From a bacterium (lineage in GTDB: Bacteria; Zhuqueibacterota; QNDG01; JAFGCO01), in assembly GCA_016932575.1 (NCBI GenBank), contig JAFGCO010000018.1, positions 34,590 through 98,589 on the forward strand: a stretch of DNA of 64,000 bases. Direction: 5' to 3'. Positions within the stretch are counted from its first letter, which is position 1; each line of letters begins with the position of its first letter. This document shows positions 28,342 to 37,900 of this stretch, in pieces. The notes under the pieces are model-generated. The model was not told the origin of the DNA and ran no database searches. It saw nothing but the letters and a program-made list of their open reading frames with translations. Both the position numbers and the translations under genes were made by a program.

Positions 28342-28743
28342 ATGAATCATCAAATGAAAATGATAAAAAACAAACACCAGAAAATATTGATTTGGGCCGT
28401 TTTATTATTAATTTTTTGGTCAGTCTTTAATATCGACTTTAACCTCCATTGCCATATCGGGGATAATGGAAATCTCATCTTTCATTCCCATCCCTATCAA
28501 AAAAATAATAATAAAAATCAGCATACAGCAAATCATACCCACACACAAATTGAGTTCATATTCCTTAATGTTATTTTAAATATATTTTCTTCTGTTGCAA
28601 TTCTTGTTTTATTATTGTTTTCTATGTTAAAACGAAGGCAATTATTTCATAAAGATGAGCAAAGCTTCAGTTTCAAATCTTTAATCAGATACAATATAAC
28701 GAGTCGGGGCCCTCCGTATTACACTGCTGTAAATACCGCATAA
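28342..28743 (+). CDS. His-rich small membrane protein ahead of TonB receptor
   Basis: 133 residues with one N-terminal membrane segment (about 14-31), a periplasmic loop dense in His (HCHIGD, HSHPY, NHTHTQ), and a second membrane segment (about 70-93), ending in SRGPPYY. Small proteins of this layout often sit directly before metal-related TonB receptors in Bacteroidetes-type genomes. The His cluster suggests zinc, copper, cobalt or nickel binding, but this is inference. Probably one transcript with the receptor 147 nt downstream. Confidence 0.65.
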   Translation: MNHQMKMIKNKHQKILIWAVLLLIFWSVFNIDFNLHCHIGDNGNLIFHSHPYQKNNNKNQHTANHTHTQIEFIFLNVILNIFSSVAILVLLLFSMLKRRQLFHKDEQSFSFKSLIRYNITSRGPPYYTAVNTA

Positions 28744-28890
28744 AAATTCTCCTTTAAAAAAAGAATTAATAAATCTCTCTTTTTTTCTGTACTGCAGAAA
28801 AAAGTTTTGGTTTCACCTTTCCCAATGGGCGTTTGCTGAAATATTTCCATTGAAAGGGGTACTATTTGATTTTCATGAAAGGATAGAAAC

Positions 28891-31200
28891 ATGAAACATT
28901 TCTTTAAATTTTATATTCCTTTAATATTTTTTATTTTTCTGCTTTTCAACTCAGGATTGTCCGGCAGTGACGCAAATGCGACAATTCAAGGACAGATCAC
29001 CGATACCGGGACAAAAGAGCCCTTGCCTTCAGTCAATGTGATGGTTGTTCATACAAATATAGGCGTAGCAACTGATATCAACGGGCATTACTGTTTAACG
29101 AATATATCTCCAGGAAGAATTCACCTTGTCGCTTCCATGATAGGATACAAAAAGAAGAATAAAACCATCACTCTGGAACCGGAACAGAATATATCAGTTA
29201 ACTTTGAACTTGAATCCACCATTCTGGAAATGGGAGCCGTAGTCGTAACCGGTACGGCCACACCGCATCTGATAGAAGATATGCCCGTACGCACAGAAGT
29301 AATCCCCAGAAAATTGATTGAACGCAAGCAAGCCGCAAATCTTGCCGAAGCGCTCAGCTTTCATACAGGGATACGTGTAGAGAACAACTGCCAGAATTGT
29401 AATTTTTCACAGGTACGGATTCTCGGTATGGATGGAAAATACTCCCAGATTCTGATTGACGGGGATCCGGTCGTGAGCAGTCTGGCCGGAGTCTATGGTT
29501 TAGAACATTTTCCCGATGAAATGATCGACCAGATTGAAATCGTCAAAGGCGGCGGTTCTTCCCTTTACGGGGGCGGAGCGGTTGCCGGTGTGATCAACAT
29601 GATCACGCGTCGGCCGATGAGCAATCAGGTTCGCATTAAATATCTGGGACATTCCACGAATGGAAAATTCGACCAGCATGTGGGCGCTGTTGCAGAAACA
29701 GTGAACAAAACCGGGTCTTCCGGAGCCTACGTGTTTGGATCATTTCGAAAACGCAATCCAATTGATCAGAATATGGACGGATACAGCGAACTGGGAGAAC
29801 TGAACAACGAATCCATGGGATTCAAGTGGTACTACAAACCGCTGGAAAACAGTGAACTGTTAACTGCTTTTCATCGGATCCACGAGGAACGCCGGGGCGG
29901 TAACAAGTTTAAGCTGCCTGTGCACGAGGCGGAAATCGCCGAGTGGATCGAGCACTGGCGTTCCGGAGGCACTCTCCGATGGAAACACAGGCCGAATCCC
30001 CTGTTTGACTACCGTTTGTATTATTCATTCTCTGAAGAAAACCGGAAGTCTTATTATGGCGGACTTGACAGTAATTCTCCCGAAGATCGGCTGAATGCTC
30101 TAAGTTTTTACGGCAGGGCTGAAAATCCGTTGCACATCACCGGTTTCCAGACCAATTATCAATTATCCGGTCAACTTTTAACAGCCGGGCTTCAATATAC
30201 TTACGATAAAATCAGGGATGAAACTGCCGCAGAAACGGCCTATCACCTTGATGAAGTATATAGAAACACAGGCCTCTTCCTGCAGGACAATCTCCATTTT
30301 GGTCCCAATGAAGAAATTGAATTCGTTCTCGGAGTCAGGTTCGACAAACACTCGGAATTGACCAACTGGATTATCAGCCCCAGGATAAACATGAAATTCG
30401 ACATAGAAAAGGATTTTATACTTCGTTGCGCTTATACCACCGGATTCAAACCGCCCCAGACATATGATGAGGACCTGCATCTGTGCGGCATTGAAGGGGA
30501 CCAGCGTATTATCCGAAATGCGCCGGATTTAAAAGAAGAGAAGAGCTATACACTCAGTGCCGGTTTCGAATACCGGGGATATCTGAACAGAATTCCGGCG
30601 ATGGCTTCAATCACAGTGTTTCGGACACGTTTGAATGATTCATTTACCGAACAGTTTGTGTCAAAAACAGGCAGCATCGAAAAATGGGAACGTTTGAACA
30701 GCGAGGGCGCCGAGGTCAAAGGTGTGGAACTTGATATGGGCATCCGACCGATTCCAGAAATCGAACTCAGAGGCGGATTCACCTGTCAGATAAGCCGTTA
30801 CGACAGCCCTCACGAAGATTTCCATACAAAAGACTTCCTGAGAACTCCCGATTTAACAGCCAACTTACGGTTTAATGCATCGCCGTCAAATCGGATTGAC
30901 TGTTATATCCTGGGCAATTACATCGGAAATGCATATGTTCCCCACGAGGTGATAGTCAAAGAACGGGAAGAACCTGAACTTCGGCTTGAACGGAGTGACC
31001 GGTTTTTTCATATAGATATTGGTATCATATACAGACTGCCCTTAAACAACGGTTTAAACAGCAAGGTCAGTCTTGGCATAAAAAATATAACAAATGCTTT
31101 CCAAAAAGACCTCGATCAAGGTCCGGATCGGGATCCGGCCTATGTCTATGGGCCTGCTCGCCCGAGGACTCTTTATTTTGGTTTGGAAACAGCATTCTAA
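28891..31200 (+). CDS. TonB-dependent outer-membrane receptor
   Basis: 769 residues: signal peptide; carboxypeptidase-regulatory-like domain (about 28-115; IQGQITDTGTKEPLPSVNV); TonB plug (about 125-235) with the DGKYSQILIDGDPV and GGSSLYGGGAVAGVINMITR signatures; then a 22-strand-type barrel ending in aromatic ALETAF-like GLETAF. A plug motif NNCQNCNFSQVRI carries two Cys, as in receptors associated with metal or metallophore uptake. AAGGA lies 7 nt before the start. With the upstream His-rich protein, a transition-metal substrate is likely but unproven. Confidence 0.93.
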   Translation: MKHFFKFYIPLIFFIFLLFNSGLSGSDANATIQGQITDTGTKEPLPSVNVMVVHTNIGVATDINGHYCLTNISPGRIHLVASMIGYKKKNKTITLEPEQNISVNFELESTILEMGAVVVTGTATPHLIEDMPVRTEVIPRKLIERKQAANLAEALSFHTGIRVENNCQNCNFSQVRILGMDGKYSQILIDGDPVVSSLAGVYGLEHFPDEMIDQIEIVKGGGSSLYGGGAVAGVINMITRRPMSNQVRIKYLGHSTNGKFDQHVGAVAETVNKTGSSGAYVFGSFRKRNPIDQNMDGYSELGELNNESMGFKWYYKPLENSELLTAFHRIHEERRGGNKFKLPVHEAEIAEWIEHWRSGGTLRWKHRPNPLFDYRLYYSFSEENRKSYYGGLDSNSPEDRLNALSFYGRAENPLHITGFQTNYQLSGQLLTAGLQYTYDKIRDETAAETAYHLDEVYRNTGLFLQDNLHFGPNEEIEFVLGVRFDKHSELTNWIISPRINMKFDIEKDFILRCAYTTGFKPPQTYDEDLHLCGIEGDQRIIRNAPDLKEEKSYTLSAGFEYRGYLNRIPAMASITVFRTRLNDSFTEQFVSKTGSIEKWERLNSEGAEVKGVELDMGIRPIPEIELRGGFTCQISRYDSPHEDFHTKDFLRTPDLTANLRFNASPSNRIDCYILGNYIGNAYVPHEVIVKEREEPELRLERSDRFFHIDIGIIYRLPLNNGLNSKVSLGIKNITNAFQKDLDQGPDRDPAYVYGPARPRTLYFGLETAF

Positions 31201-31233
31201 TAAATACTGTATGTGTCAGCTTATCAACAGAGC

Positions 31234-31443
31234 TTAAGCGAGGGGGCATGTTCCGGTCGGACAGCTTGAACCAGATCCGCCGGATCTGCCGCCTCCTGTT
31301 CCAACATTGAAAGACCCAATGGCCTTTTTGATATTTTTGCTTCCACACTTTTTGCACTTTAACGCTTCCTGTTGCGCAGTGACACCCACCAGCAGATCAA
31401 ATTTTTCACCGCATTCATTGCAGATGTACGTATAAACAGGCAT
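31234..31443 (-). CDS. FmdB-type zinc-ribbon protein
   Basis: 69 residues opening with MPVYTYICNECGEKFD. Four cysteines (Cys8, Cys11, Cys30, Cys33) form a zinc ribbon, and a Gly/Ser-rich tail ends in SSCPTGTCPLA with two more Cys. FmdB family proteins are regulators or adaptors of unknown mechanism. It converges on the TonB receptor with a 33-nt gap. A second FmdB gene lies at 56700. Confidence 0.88.
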   Translation of the reverse strand: MPVYTYICNECGEKFDLLVGVTAQQEALKCKKCGSKNIKKAIGSFNVGTGGGRSGGSGSSCPTGTCPLA

Positions 31444-31465
31444 GAATTTCCTCCAAAATTATTTT

Positions 31466-32245
31466 TTAAACAGGCTTCAAACTGTTATCTATACTACCGT
31501 CCGGAAGCATCCAGTCGTGATGAAAACGTCTTTCTTCCTCCATTTTAAATCGGACACAGCTTTCCCAGTCGCCCCTGCAATACTTCTCAATCCATTTTTT
31601 ATCAAGACGTCCCTTTTCATAATACCATTTCATCGGACAAACGGGAAACCATTTGCAGTCATGCAGGAAAATATTCAATTTTATATATTTCTCCTCGGTT
31701 TTAGATTCAAACGACGGATGATATAAAAGCGAAGCCGGATGAGGCAAAGGGAATATTTTTTGATCATCAGAAAAAATAAGTCTGCCATAAAGAGATGTAA
31801 ACTCAGATCGTGCGGATGGCAGATCAGCATGATATTTCATTAATACCGAGCGTGTTGCATAAAATCCCAGCGGAACGATGATTTCAGGATCAATAACCGC
31901 GATCTCTTCTTCCAAAAATGGACTGCATGCATTGATCTCATCTGTTTTTGGTCTGCGGTTCTTCGGCAGCATGCATTTGATCAGATTGGTTATATAGACT
32001 GATTCCCTGAGCATTTTTGCCTTATCAAACAGTTTATTTAAAATCTGACCGGACGGTCCGATAAACATTCGATTTTCAGAATCTTCTTTTTCACCAGGAG
32101 AAAGTGCGATCATCATCAAACGGGCATTGATATCCCCTTCACCGGTCAGAACATGCTTTCTGGTTAAAGACAACCGGCAGACCGTACACTTGTTTATCCT
32201 TTTGTTGAGTTCATCGACGGCTTTATATTTGCAACTGAGATTCAT
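31466..32245 (-). CDS. Type 4-like uracil-DNA glycosylase with extra cysteine-containing C-terminal domain
   Basis: 259 residues. The first about 190 are the iron-sulfur UDG core: Cys20/Cys23 (CTVC) and Cys91/Cys107 (NLIKCMLPKNRRP...INAC) are the usual cluster ligands, ALSPGEKED-SENRMFIGPSGQ is the active-site loop, and FPLPHPASLLYHPS the His motif. Residues 191-259 form an additional domain with Cys197, Cys203, Cys223 and Cys230 and the sequence DWMLPDGSIDNS. It would excise uracil (or a related lesion) from DNA. The stop overlaps no gene; the 5' end overlaps the HD protein by 23 nt. Confidence 0.82.
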   Translation of the reverse strand: MNLSCKYKAVDELNKRINKCTVCRLSLTRKHVLTGEGDINARLMMIALSPGEKEDSENRMFIGPSGQILNKLFDKAKMLRESVYITNLIKCMLPKNRRPKTDEINACSPFLEEEIAVIDPEIIVPLGFYATRSVLMKYHADLPSARSEFTSLYGRLIFSDDQKIFPLPHPASLLYHPSFESKTEEKYIKLNIFLHDCKWFPVCPMKWYYEKGRLDKKWIEKYCRGDWESCVRFKMEEERRFHHDWMLPDGSIDNSLKPV

Positions 32246-33044
32246 TTCTTGATGAATTTAAATGTTGATCAAGATAAAGACGGACTCTGTTAAATATATC
32301 CTGAATTTCATCAGATTCCGGTAGCGCCTGCCGTATCATTTCGAGATATTGCCGAGATCGTATCGCATGGAATGTGGATTTAAAGTTCACGTCAAAAATC
32401 CACCCCATTTGAAGCACTTTAAAATCATTTAAATTCCGAATATGACTGGCATGGACAATGCGCTGGTGGATAATATCCTGATAAACGAATTCTGATATAC
32501 CGGGTGTATCAGGCAAATCCAGTTCAATGGCGACGTTTCTTCTTTTGTCCTGGCAATGATAATAATCAGTAACCACCTTCCATATATCCAGTTTATCCGC
32601 ATCACGGAGTAATTTTGAAAAAAACAGACATCGTTCTGTTTCGTCATGAGGAAGCGCTGCCCGGTTATGATATCGGATGGTTCGAAGAATCAGGCTCACT
32701 GTTGATTTATCAAATTTATTCAACACTTCATTTTCTTTCAGGATTCGGATTCCCAGGCTTGCATGATCCTCGGATAGGCGATCAGCAAAGGTTCTGTACC
32801 GGACATACTGTTCGAACCGGCCGATATCATGGAAAAGTGCGATAATTTCAGCCAGACGCAGTTCCTGCGTGTTTAACCGCATGGCTTGTCCGAGTTGAAG
32901 AATCTCCTGGCACACCCGCCCCGTATGATCCGCTTTTAAAACGATATTCCTTTCACATTCTTCATCGCCATTAATGAACGACTGAGCATATTCAGAAAAC
33001 CATCGCTTTAAATCATTTATTTTTTTTCGTTGGATAACAATCAC
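32223..33044 (-). CDS. HD-domain phosphohydrolase-like protein
   Basis: 273 residues. The HD metal motif is IIALFHDIGRFEQYVRYRT near residue 70, with upstream HTGRVC and downstream DHASLGIRIL and LRDADKLDIW supplying the other metal ligands. The C-terminal part is helical. HD proteins hydrolyse nucleotides or phosphoesters; the substrate is unknown. The start is a GTG at 33044 and the 3' end overlaps the glycosylase start, so both are probably one operon; a nucleotide-pool or DNA-repair link is inference. Confidence 0.85.
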   Translation of the reverse strand: MIVIQRKKINDLKRWFSEYAQSFINGDEECERNIVLKADHTGRVCQEILQLGQAMRLNTQELRLAEIIALFHDIGRFEQYVRYRTFADRLSEDHASLGIRILKENEVLNKFDKSTVSLILRTIRYHNRAALPHDETERCLFFSKLLRDADKLDIWKVVTDYYHCQDKRRNVAIELDLPDTPGISEFVYQDIIHQRIVHASHIRNLNDFKVLQMGWIFDVNFKSTFHAIRSRQYLEMIRQALPESDEIQDIFNRVRLYLDQHLNSSRNESQLQI

Positions 33045-33073
33045 ATTCTATTTACTGTCTATTTTTATTTTTC

Positions 33074-33850
33074 TCACGCTGCATGTACTTTGAACTGCGT
33101 ACCTGCATGAACCGGGACATACTGTTCCTTATATAAATTTTTGAAAATTTTTATGGCCTCATCTCCCGTACAATGCGTGGGTCCCACAGACCTCACACCC
33201 ATGTCCTGCATTCGGGCTGCTATGTCCTGGACCTCTTTCCTTGTTGTACTCATCAGATGAAATCCGCCTAAAACAAGAGAAAACGGTTTATTATGATACT
33301 GACACTGGACTATTTCGAGCATATGGATAATTCCCGGGTGGGAACATCCGGTGAACATTGTCAATTCATCATCAGATTCAAGCACAAGTGCCTGTTCAGG
33401 CATGGGCATTCCCTTGTACTCTCCCGGAATCTCTCCTGTCACTGTGATCATGGGTTCTATTTTCCGAAAACCTGAAGATGTGACCAGTTTGCCCTCCAAA
33501 GCAGTCACTGTCTTTTTAAATTCATCACCAAATCCGGGACAGGCATAAACGGTCAATCCACGATTTCTTTTCAACAGGTCCCATAGACCCCCGGTATGAT
33601 CCCAGTGGTCATGTGAAATCACAACGGCTTCGATCTGCTCAGGTTCGACATTCAGTTGATTCAGGTTATAAAAAAGGGGTTTGGGCGCTTCTCCGGTATC
33701 AAAAAGAATCCGGTTATCCACCAGACAGGAAAATCCCCACCCGAATTGATAATTATTATCACAGGCCGTGTTATCGTACACAATTTTTACGGAAACCTCG
33801 GTCAATGGCGCCTTTTTTTCGCCGGATCGATGCGATTTATATTCTTTCAT
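33074..33850 (-). CDS. MBL-fold metallo-hydrolase
   Basis: The ATG at 33850 has AGAGG 6 nt upstream and gives 258 residues (a TTG at 33868 would add six). The metal motif is SHDHWDHTGG, FDTGEAP lies before it, FTGCSHPG and VLGGFHLM are further His/Asp ligands, and VGPTHCTGDEA closes the site. The order matches the COG1237 group related to the dihydropterin-ribofuranosyl-aminobenzene phosphate synthase of methanopterin synthesis, but bacterial members are uncharacterised. Follows TrmO on the same strand. Confidence 0.85.
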   Translation of the reverse strand: MKEYKSHRSGEKKAPLTEVSVKIVYDNTACDNNYQFGWGFSCLVDNRILFDTGEAPKPLFYNLNQLNVEPEQIEAVVISHDHWDHTGGLWDLLKRNRGLTVYACPGFGDEFKKTVTALEGKLVTSSGFRKIEPMITVTGEIPGEYKGMPMPEQALVLESDDELTMFTGCSHPGIIHMLEIVQCQYHNKPFSLVLGGFHLMSTTRKEVQDIAARMQDMGVRSVGPTHCTGDEAIKIFKNLYKEQYVPVHAGTQFKVHAA

Positions 33851-33861
33851 ATTCATCCTCT

Positions 33862-34359
33862 TCAGCAATATGGATAGTCTCTTTTTCCCAATGATCCTGC
33901 AACATCATCTGAAATATTCTCCTGCCAACCCGAGCGTGCATCCGCTCTTGAGTCATATCGCTGAATATAAGGTTTGATGTCAAGAAGCGGAGTTTTGTCC
34001 AGTATATCCACGTCCTCAATGGTCAATATACCATTTTCAATCTTGAGTAGTCTGACCAGGCTCATGCCGATCTTATTGGGCCGGTGCGGAGCCCGTGTGG
34101 CAAACACGCCCCGTTTGACTGAATCCAGATAAGGCACAACCTGTAACTGCATTTTTGCTGACCGATCAAAAAAATACAAAAGATAAATGTGCGAAAATCC
34201 TTCGAGATCTTTGAGTCCTTCACAAAATTCAGGATAAATTTCCACTGTTCCCTGCACGCCCCTGGAAAATACAGGCTGAATCGGTGTCTGGCTCCCTTCA
34301 TTGTGAGGAGTATGAATCACGCCAATCGGCCGAATTTCAAAAGATTTATTTTTTTGCAT
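33862..34359 (-). CDS. trmO: tRNA (N6-threonylcarbamoyladenosine37-N6)-methyltransferase TrmO-like
   Basis: 165 residues of the TrmO/YaeB (UPF0066) family, a SAM-dependent beta-barrel methyltransferase that methylates t6A37 in tRNA-Thr in E. coli. Motifs: IRPIGVIHTPHNEG, VFSRGVQGTVEIYPEF, LEGFSHIYLLYFFDRS and FATRAPHRPNKIGMSLVRLL. The protein is shorter than the E. coli enzyme, which has a C-terminal extension. It heads the MBL/HD/UDG run. Confidence 0.88.
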   Translation of the reverse strand: MQKNKSFEIRPIGVIHTPHNEGSQTPIQPVFSRGVQGTVEIYPEFCEGLKDLEGFSHIYLLYFFDRSAKMQLQVVPYLDSVKRGVFATRAPHRPNKIGMSLVRLLKIENGILTIEDVDILDKTPLLDIKPYIQRYDSRADARSGWQENISDDVAGSLGKRDYPYC

Positions 34360-34920
34360 GGTTTTTTTATTACCAGAATTAAATTAAACCGGATATCCAA
34401 CTGAACTTTAGCAAATTTCAAGTTAAATGAATGGTCGATTTTTAGAGAAGGCAACCTTTTAAGATTTAAGATGAACTATCTTTTTTAAGAATTATTCATG
34501 ATTCGTATAAAGAAACCATAGCAACAATCCCAGTAAAATAATATCCCTTCCAAACCAGCAGGCCGTCTATTGCTGAATGGGTATAATATTTTATTCATTT
34601 TTATTAAAATTACCAAAGTTCAGCAAGTAATATAAGAAATAAATGCTTGGTTTACAATTCTGAATATATAAAAAAATCAAATATTATAGCCTTCTGTTGA
34701 AAATCTTCCAAAAAAGAAAAGCATAACTTGTTACTTATCAATTTTAGATATTTTGCATGGAGTCTGATTAAATTAAAAATAAATAGCTGATGAAGATCTC
34801 GCTGGATTAAATCACTCTCTGAAAAAAAATAGCCGTCCCTCCCCTAAAAAACATACGATGAACGGCTATTTTTAATTTTTAATATAATATCCTGAAATCA
34901 ATTTAAAAAGATGCCCATTC
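34360..34920. other. 561-nt gene-free intergenic region
   Basis: Very A/T-rich, no ORF with a ribosome site on either strand. The end holds the terminator at 34822-34880; the rest must contain the promoter of the TrmO operon, but no convincing boxes were fixed. Confidence 0.4.
34822..34880 (-). terminator. Rho-independent terminator behind the giant C39-like protein
   Basis: AAAAATAGCCGT...ACGGCTATTTTT arms (about 34825-34836 and 34862-34873) over a 25-nt loop, with a T-run on either strand, so it may act in both directions. It sits 40 nt after the stop of the 34921-39438 gene. Confidence 0.7.
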
Positions 34921-37900
34921 TCACTCCAATATCACCATCTTTTTCACTGATCTGAAATTCCCCATCTGAATTCTGTAAAAATAGATGCCGGGTGAGAATC
35001 CATTTGCATTGAACTGAACCTTATACATGCCAGGGTGATAATCTCTATCCACCAAATTGATCATTTCCTGTCCCATAATATTGTAAACTTTCAGTACAAC
35101 ACGGCATGGTTCCTTCACATCAAAGCGGATTGTTGTCTCAGGATTGAATGGATTGGGATAATTCTGAGTCAATTGAAAGCTTTGAATAAACGCTTCCTCC
35201 TGTTCATCCACATCAACAATAAGACCAGCAAACCGGACAGTGCCGAAAACACTAGGATTGCTCCCTGCCTTATCATCATCAGACCACCAGCGGCTCCAAA
35301 TATCCCGTCCACCGCCATCATTGTCGTTCAGCTGTATGTCAAAGCCCATCAGGTCACCGATGTCTGGTGTGATTCCAGGGTTGACACTCAAATCCCATTC
35401 GGCTTCCATGGTCCATCCAGACCCTGTCTGGGTAAAAGCCAAATTACTGGTGGGAGTGGTATTGTATACAGGATCAAACTCAGCATCATTGGCATCCGTG
35501 GATGTCGTTTTATCATTGTGACCGTCAATAAAAATCTGAATACCATCATTCATCCAGCAATCTGCATGGTCTGTACTGATCATGTCATCAAAGACATTCA
35601 CATAAAGGTAGAGCATGCTGCCCTCCCAGGTCAGTTTGTAGTTGAACCGGCAGTCGTTACAGTCATCCACAAAGGAAACCTCGAATGGCGGATTGAGAGC
35701 CGAGCCTCCGGAATGGGTCACAAAGGTATTGTCACTGAGCCAGGGAATATCATCCCAAACCATTTTTTCCGCCAAACCGTCAATCACAGGAGCCGTTGAT
35801 GTCCGAAGGATATTCGTCGGATATGCGGCCACATAATCTGTAGTACGGGCTGTGCCAAAGAGACTCGGATTGTGCCATGAATGATCACTTTCAGACCACC
35901 ACTTTAAAAGATGATCTCGGCCTCCGCTGTCATTATCATTGAACTGGATGTCAAATCCGAATGTCTGATCTGGAGTCAGATTGAATGTCATATCCTGAGC
36001 AGGAATACGAACTTCGAAATTGTATCCATTGTCCGAATTCTTGAACATGCAATCTGAATTGGGCGCACTGTCGAGATTATCAGACGTCTGGCCATGGATG
36101 TATCGTAATTGTGTGTCATTGTCATCATACCCTGTAGACAGATCGTTTTTACTGTTGTCGCCGTCAAAAAAGATCTCAAATGAATCATTTTCCCAGGCAA
36201 GTGAATTGGATGTATTGATAACATCATCATAAGCCTGAATGAAGAGATAATAGTAATCGCTATCATACATCATTTTAAAACTGGCAAAATTGTCCAACCA
36301 GTCATCTGGAGCAACTTCATCTGTGACATTCTGTTTTTCCATGAGCACGGAACAGACACTGTACCAAACAGGATCCATCTGTCCATCAATCACAGGAGCT
36401 ATCCCGGCCATGGGTACTTCCAGTATGACATCAGTTTCTTCTCCGCCTCCTCCATCCTTAATCAAGAAGGGTTCATTGCTTAAATCATAGGGATTCCCGT
36501 CAGAAGCATCTTCTATTTTAATCAAGCATTGATCACTTGCTGTATTGGGAACGGTCCAGGAATAGGATCCTGTATTCTCTATAATAGATGCAATCGGGGG
36601 GACCACCCAGTGACTGCCGCCGTCTGTCGAATACCGTATTGTCACCTGATCAATTTTGTAAGCCGAAGTACTCCAAAAGGAACTCCATGTAATATCTTGG
36701 CTCGAACCAGGTGTCCACTCCTCTCCACCGTTGGGACTTTCAATCGTGATCGATACCAAGAGTAAATTGCCTTTCACTTCATCAGTATTTGAATACGCTG
36801 AATTCCCGTACTCATTAAAGGCGAACACCCGAAAATAAAAAGTCTGATTTAATGAAGCGGGGGCATCGGTCTGATAAGAAGTCACATCGGAGTTTAATGT
36901 ATCAATGGTATGCCAATAATTTTCACTGATAATGCAAGGCAAATACTTTTTTTGTATGACAAAACCATCCTCATCATCAGAATTATCCTCCCACGTCAAA
37001 TGTACCTGGCCCGGGAGCAAATGCGCCTCTAAATCTGACGGAGAAGCAGGCACCAATGGACTGGAGCAAATAGTAAACGGATGATTGCTAAGATCATAGG
37101 GAAGACCATCGGAAGCATCTTCGATCTTAATCAGGCATTCCGTTGAAGGAACGTCCGACACAATCCACGAATAGGAACCCGTATTGGCAATATCACTGGC
37201 AATGGGTGACTCAAGCCAGTTGCTTCCCGCATCTGTTGAAAGCAGTATATTGACTTTGGACGGTGGATGCATAGTAGAGTTTGTCCAAGTGATTTCCCGG
37301 TTACTTCCAATGTTCCAAATTTCATCGCCATTGGGCGAGGTGATCTTGAGATACGTAAGTGATATACCCGTTGATATTGATGTTTGATCCGAATAGTCTG
37401 AATTCCCGAATTCATTAAATGCATAAACCCGAAAATAATAAGTAAAATTTCCTCCTGGATCATCAATCTGATAGGACGTTCTGTTCTCCATCAATGTATC
37501 AACAACTTCCCACACAATAGGAAACGCTCCTGGAGTCACTTTTTTTTCAAGAACAAAGCCATCTTCATCATCGGAGTGATCTTCCCATGTCACATGAATT
37601 TGCTCAGGAATAGAATGGGCGGCCAGATTGGTGGGCACTGCAGGTATATTAATCGGACATATGACAGCAAACTGTGAAAGATGATTTGTCTCACCACAGA
37701 TGATATTCGCATCTGTATCCAACGATATTATTGGAATTTCCTCCCACTCACCGGGAGGAACCTTATAATACATGAATTTTAATTCTGCTTCCTGTGCAGG
37801 CGAAAGTCCGGTATCGTCATAATGAACACAGATTGTTATATTTCCGGAATAGGTAGCGGTCGTTTCTATATCGTAATAAACAGGATTATCCAAAGGCAGA

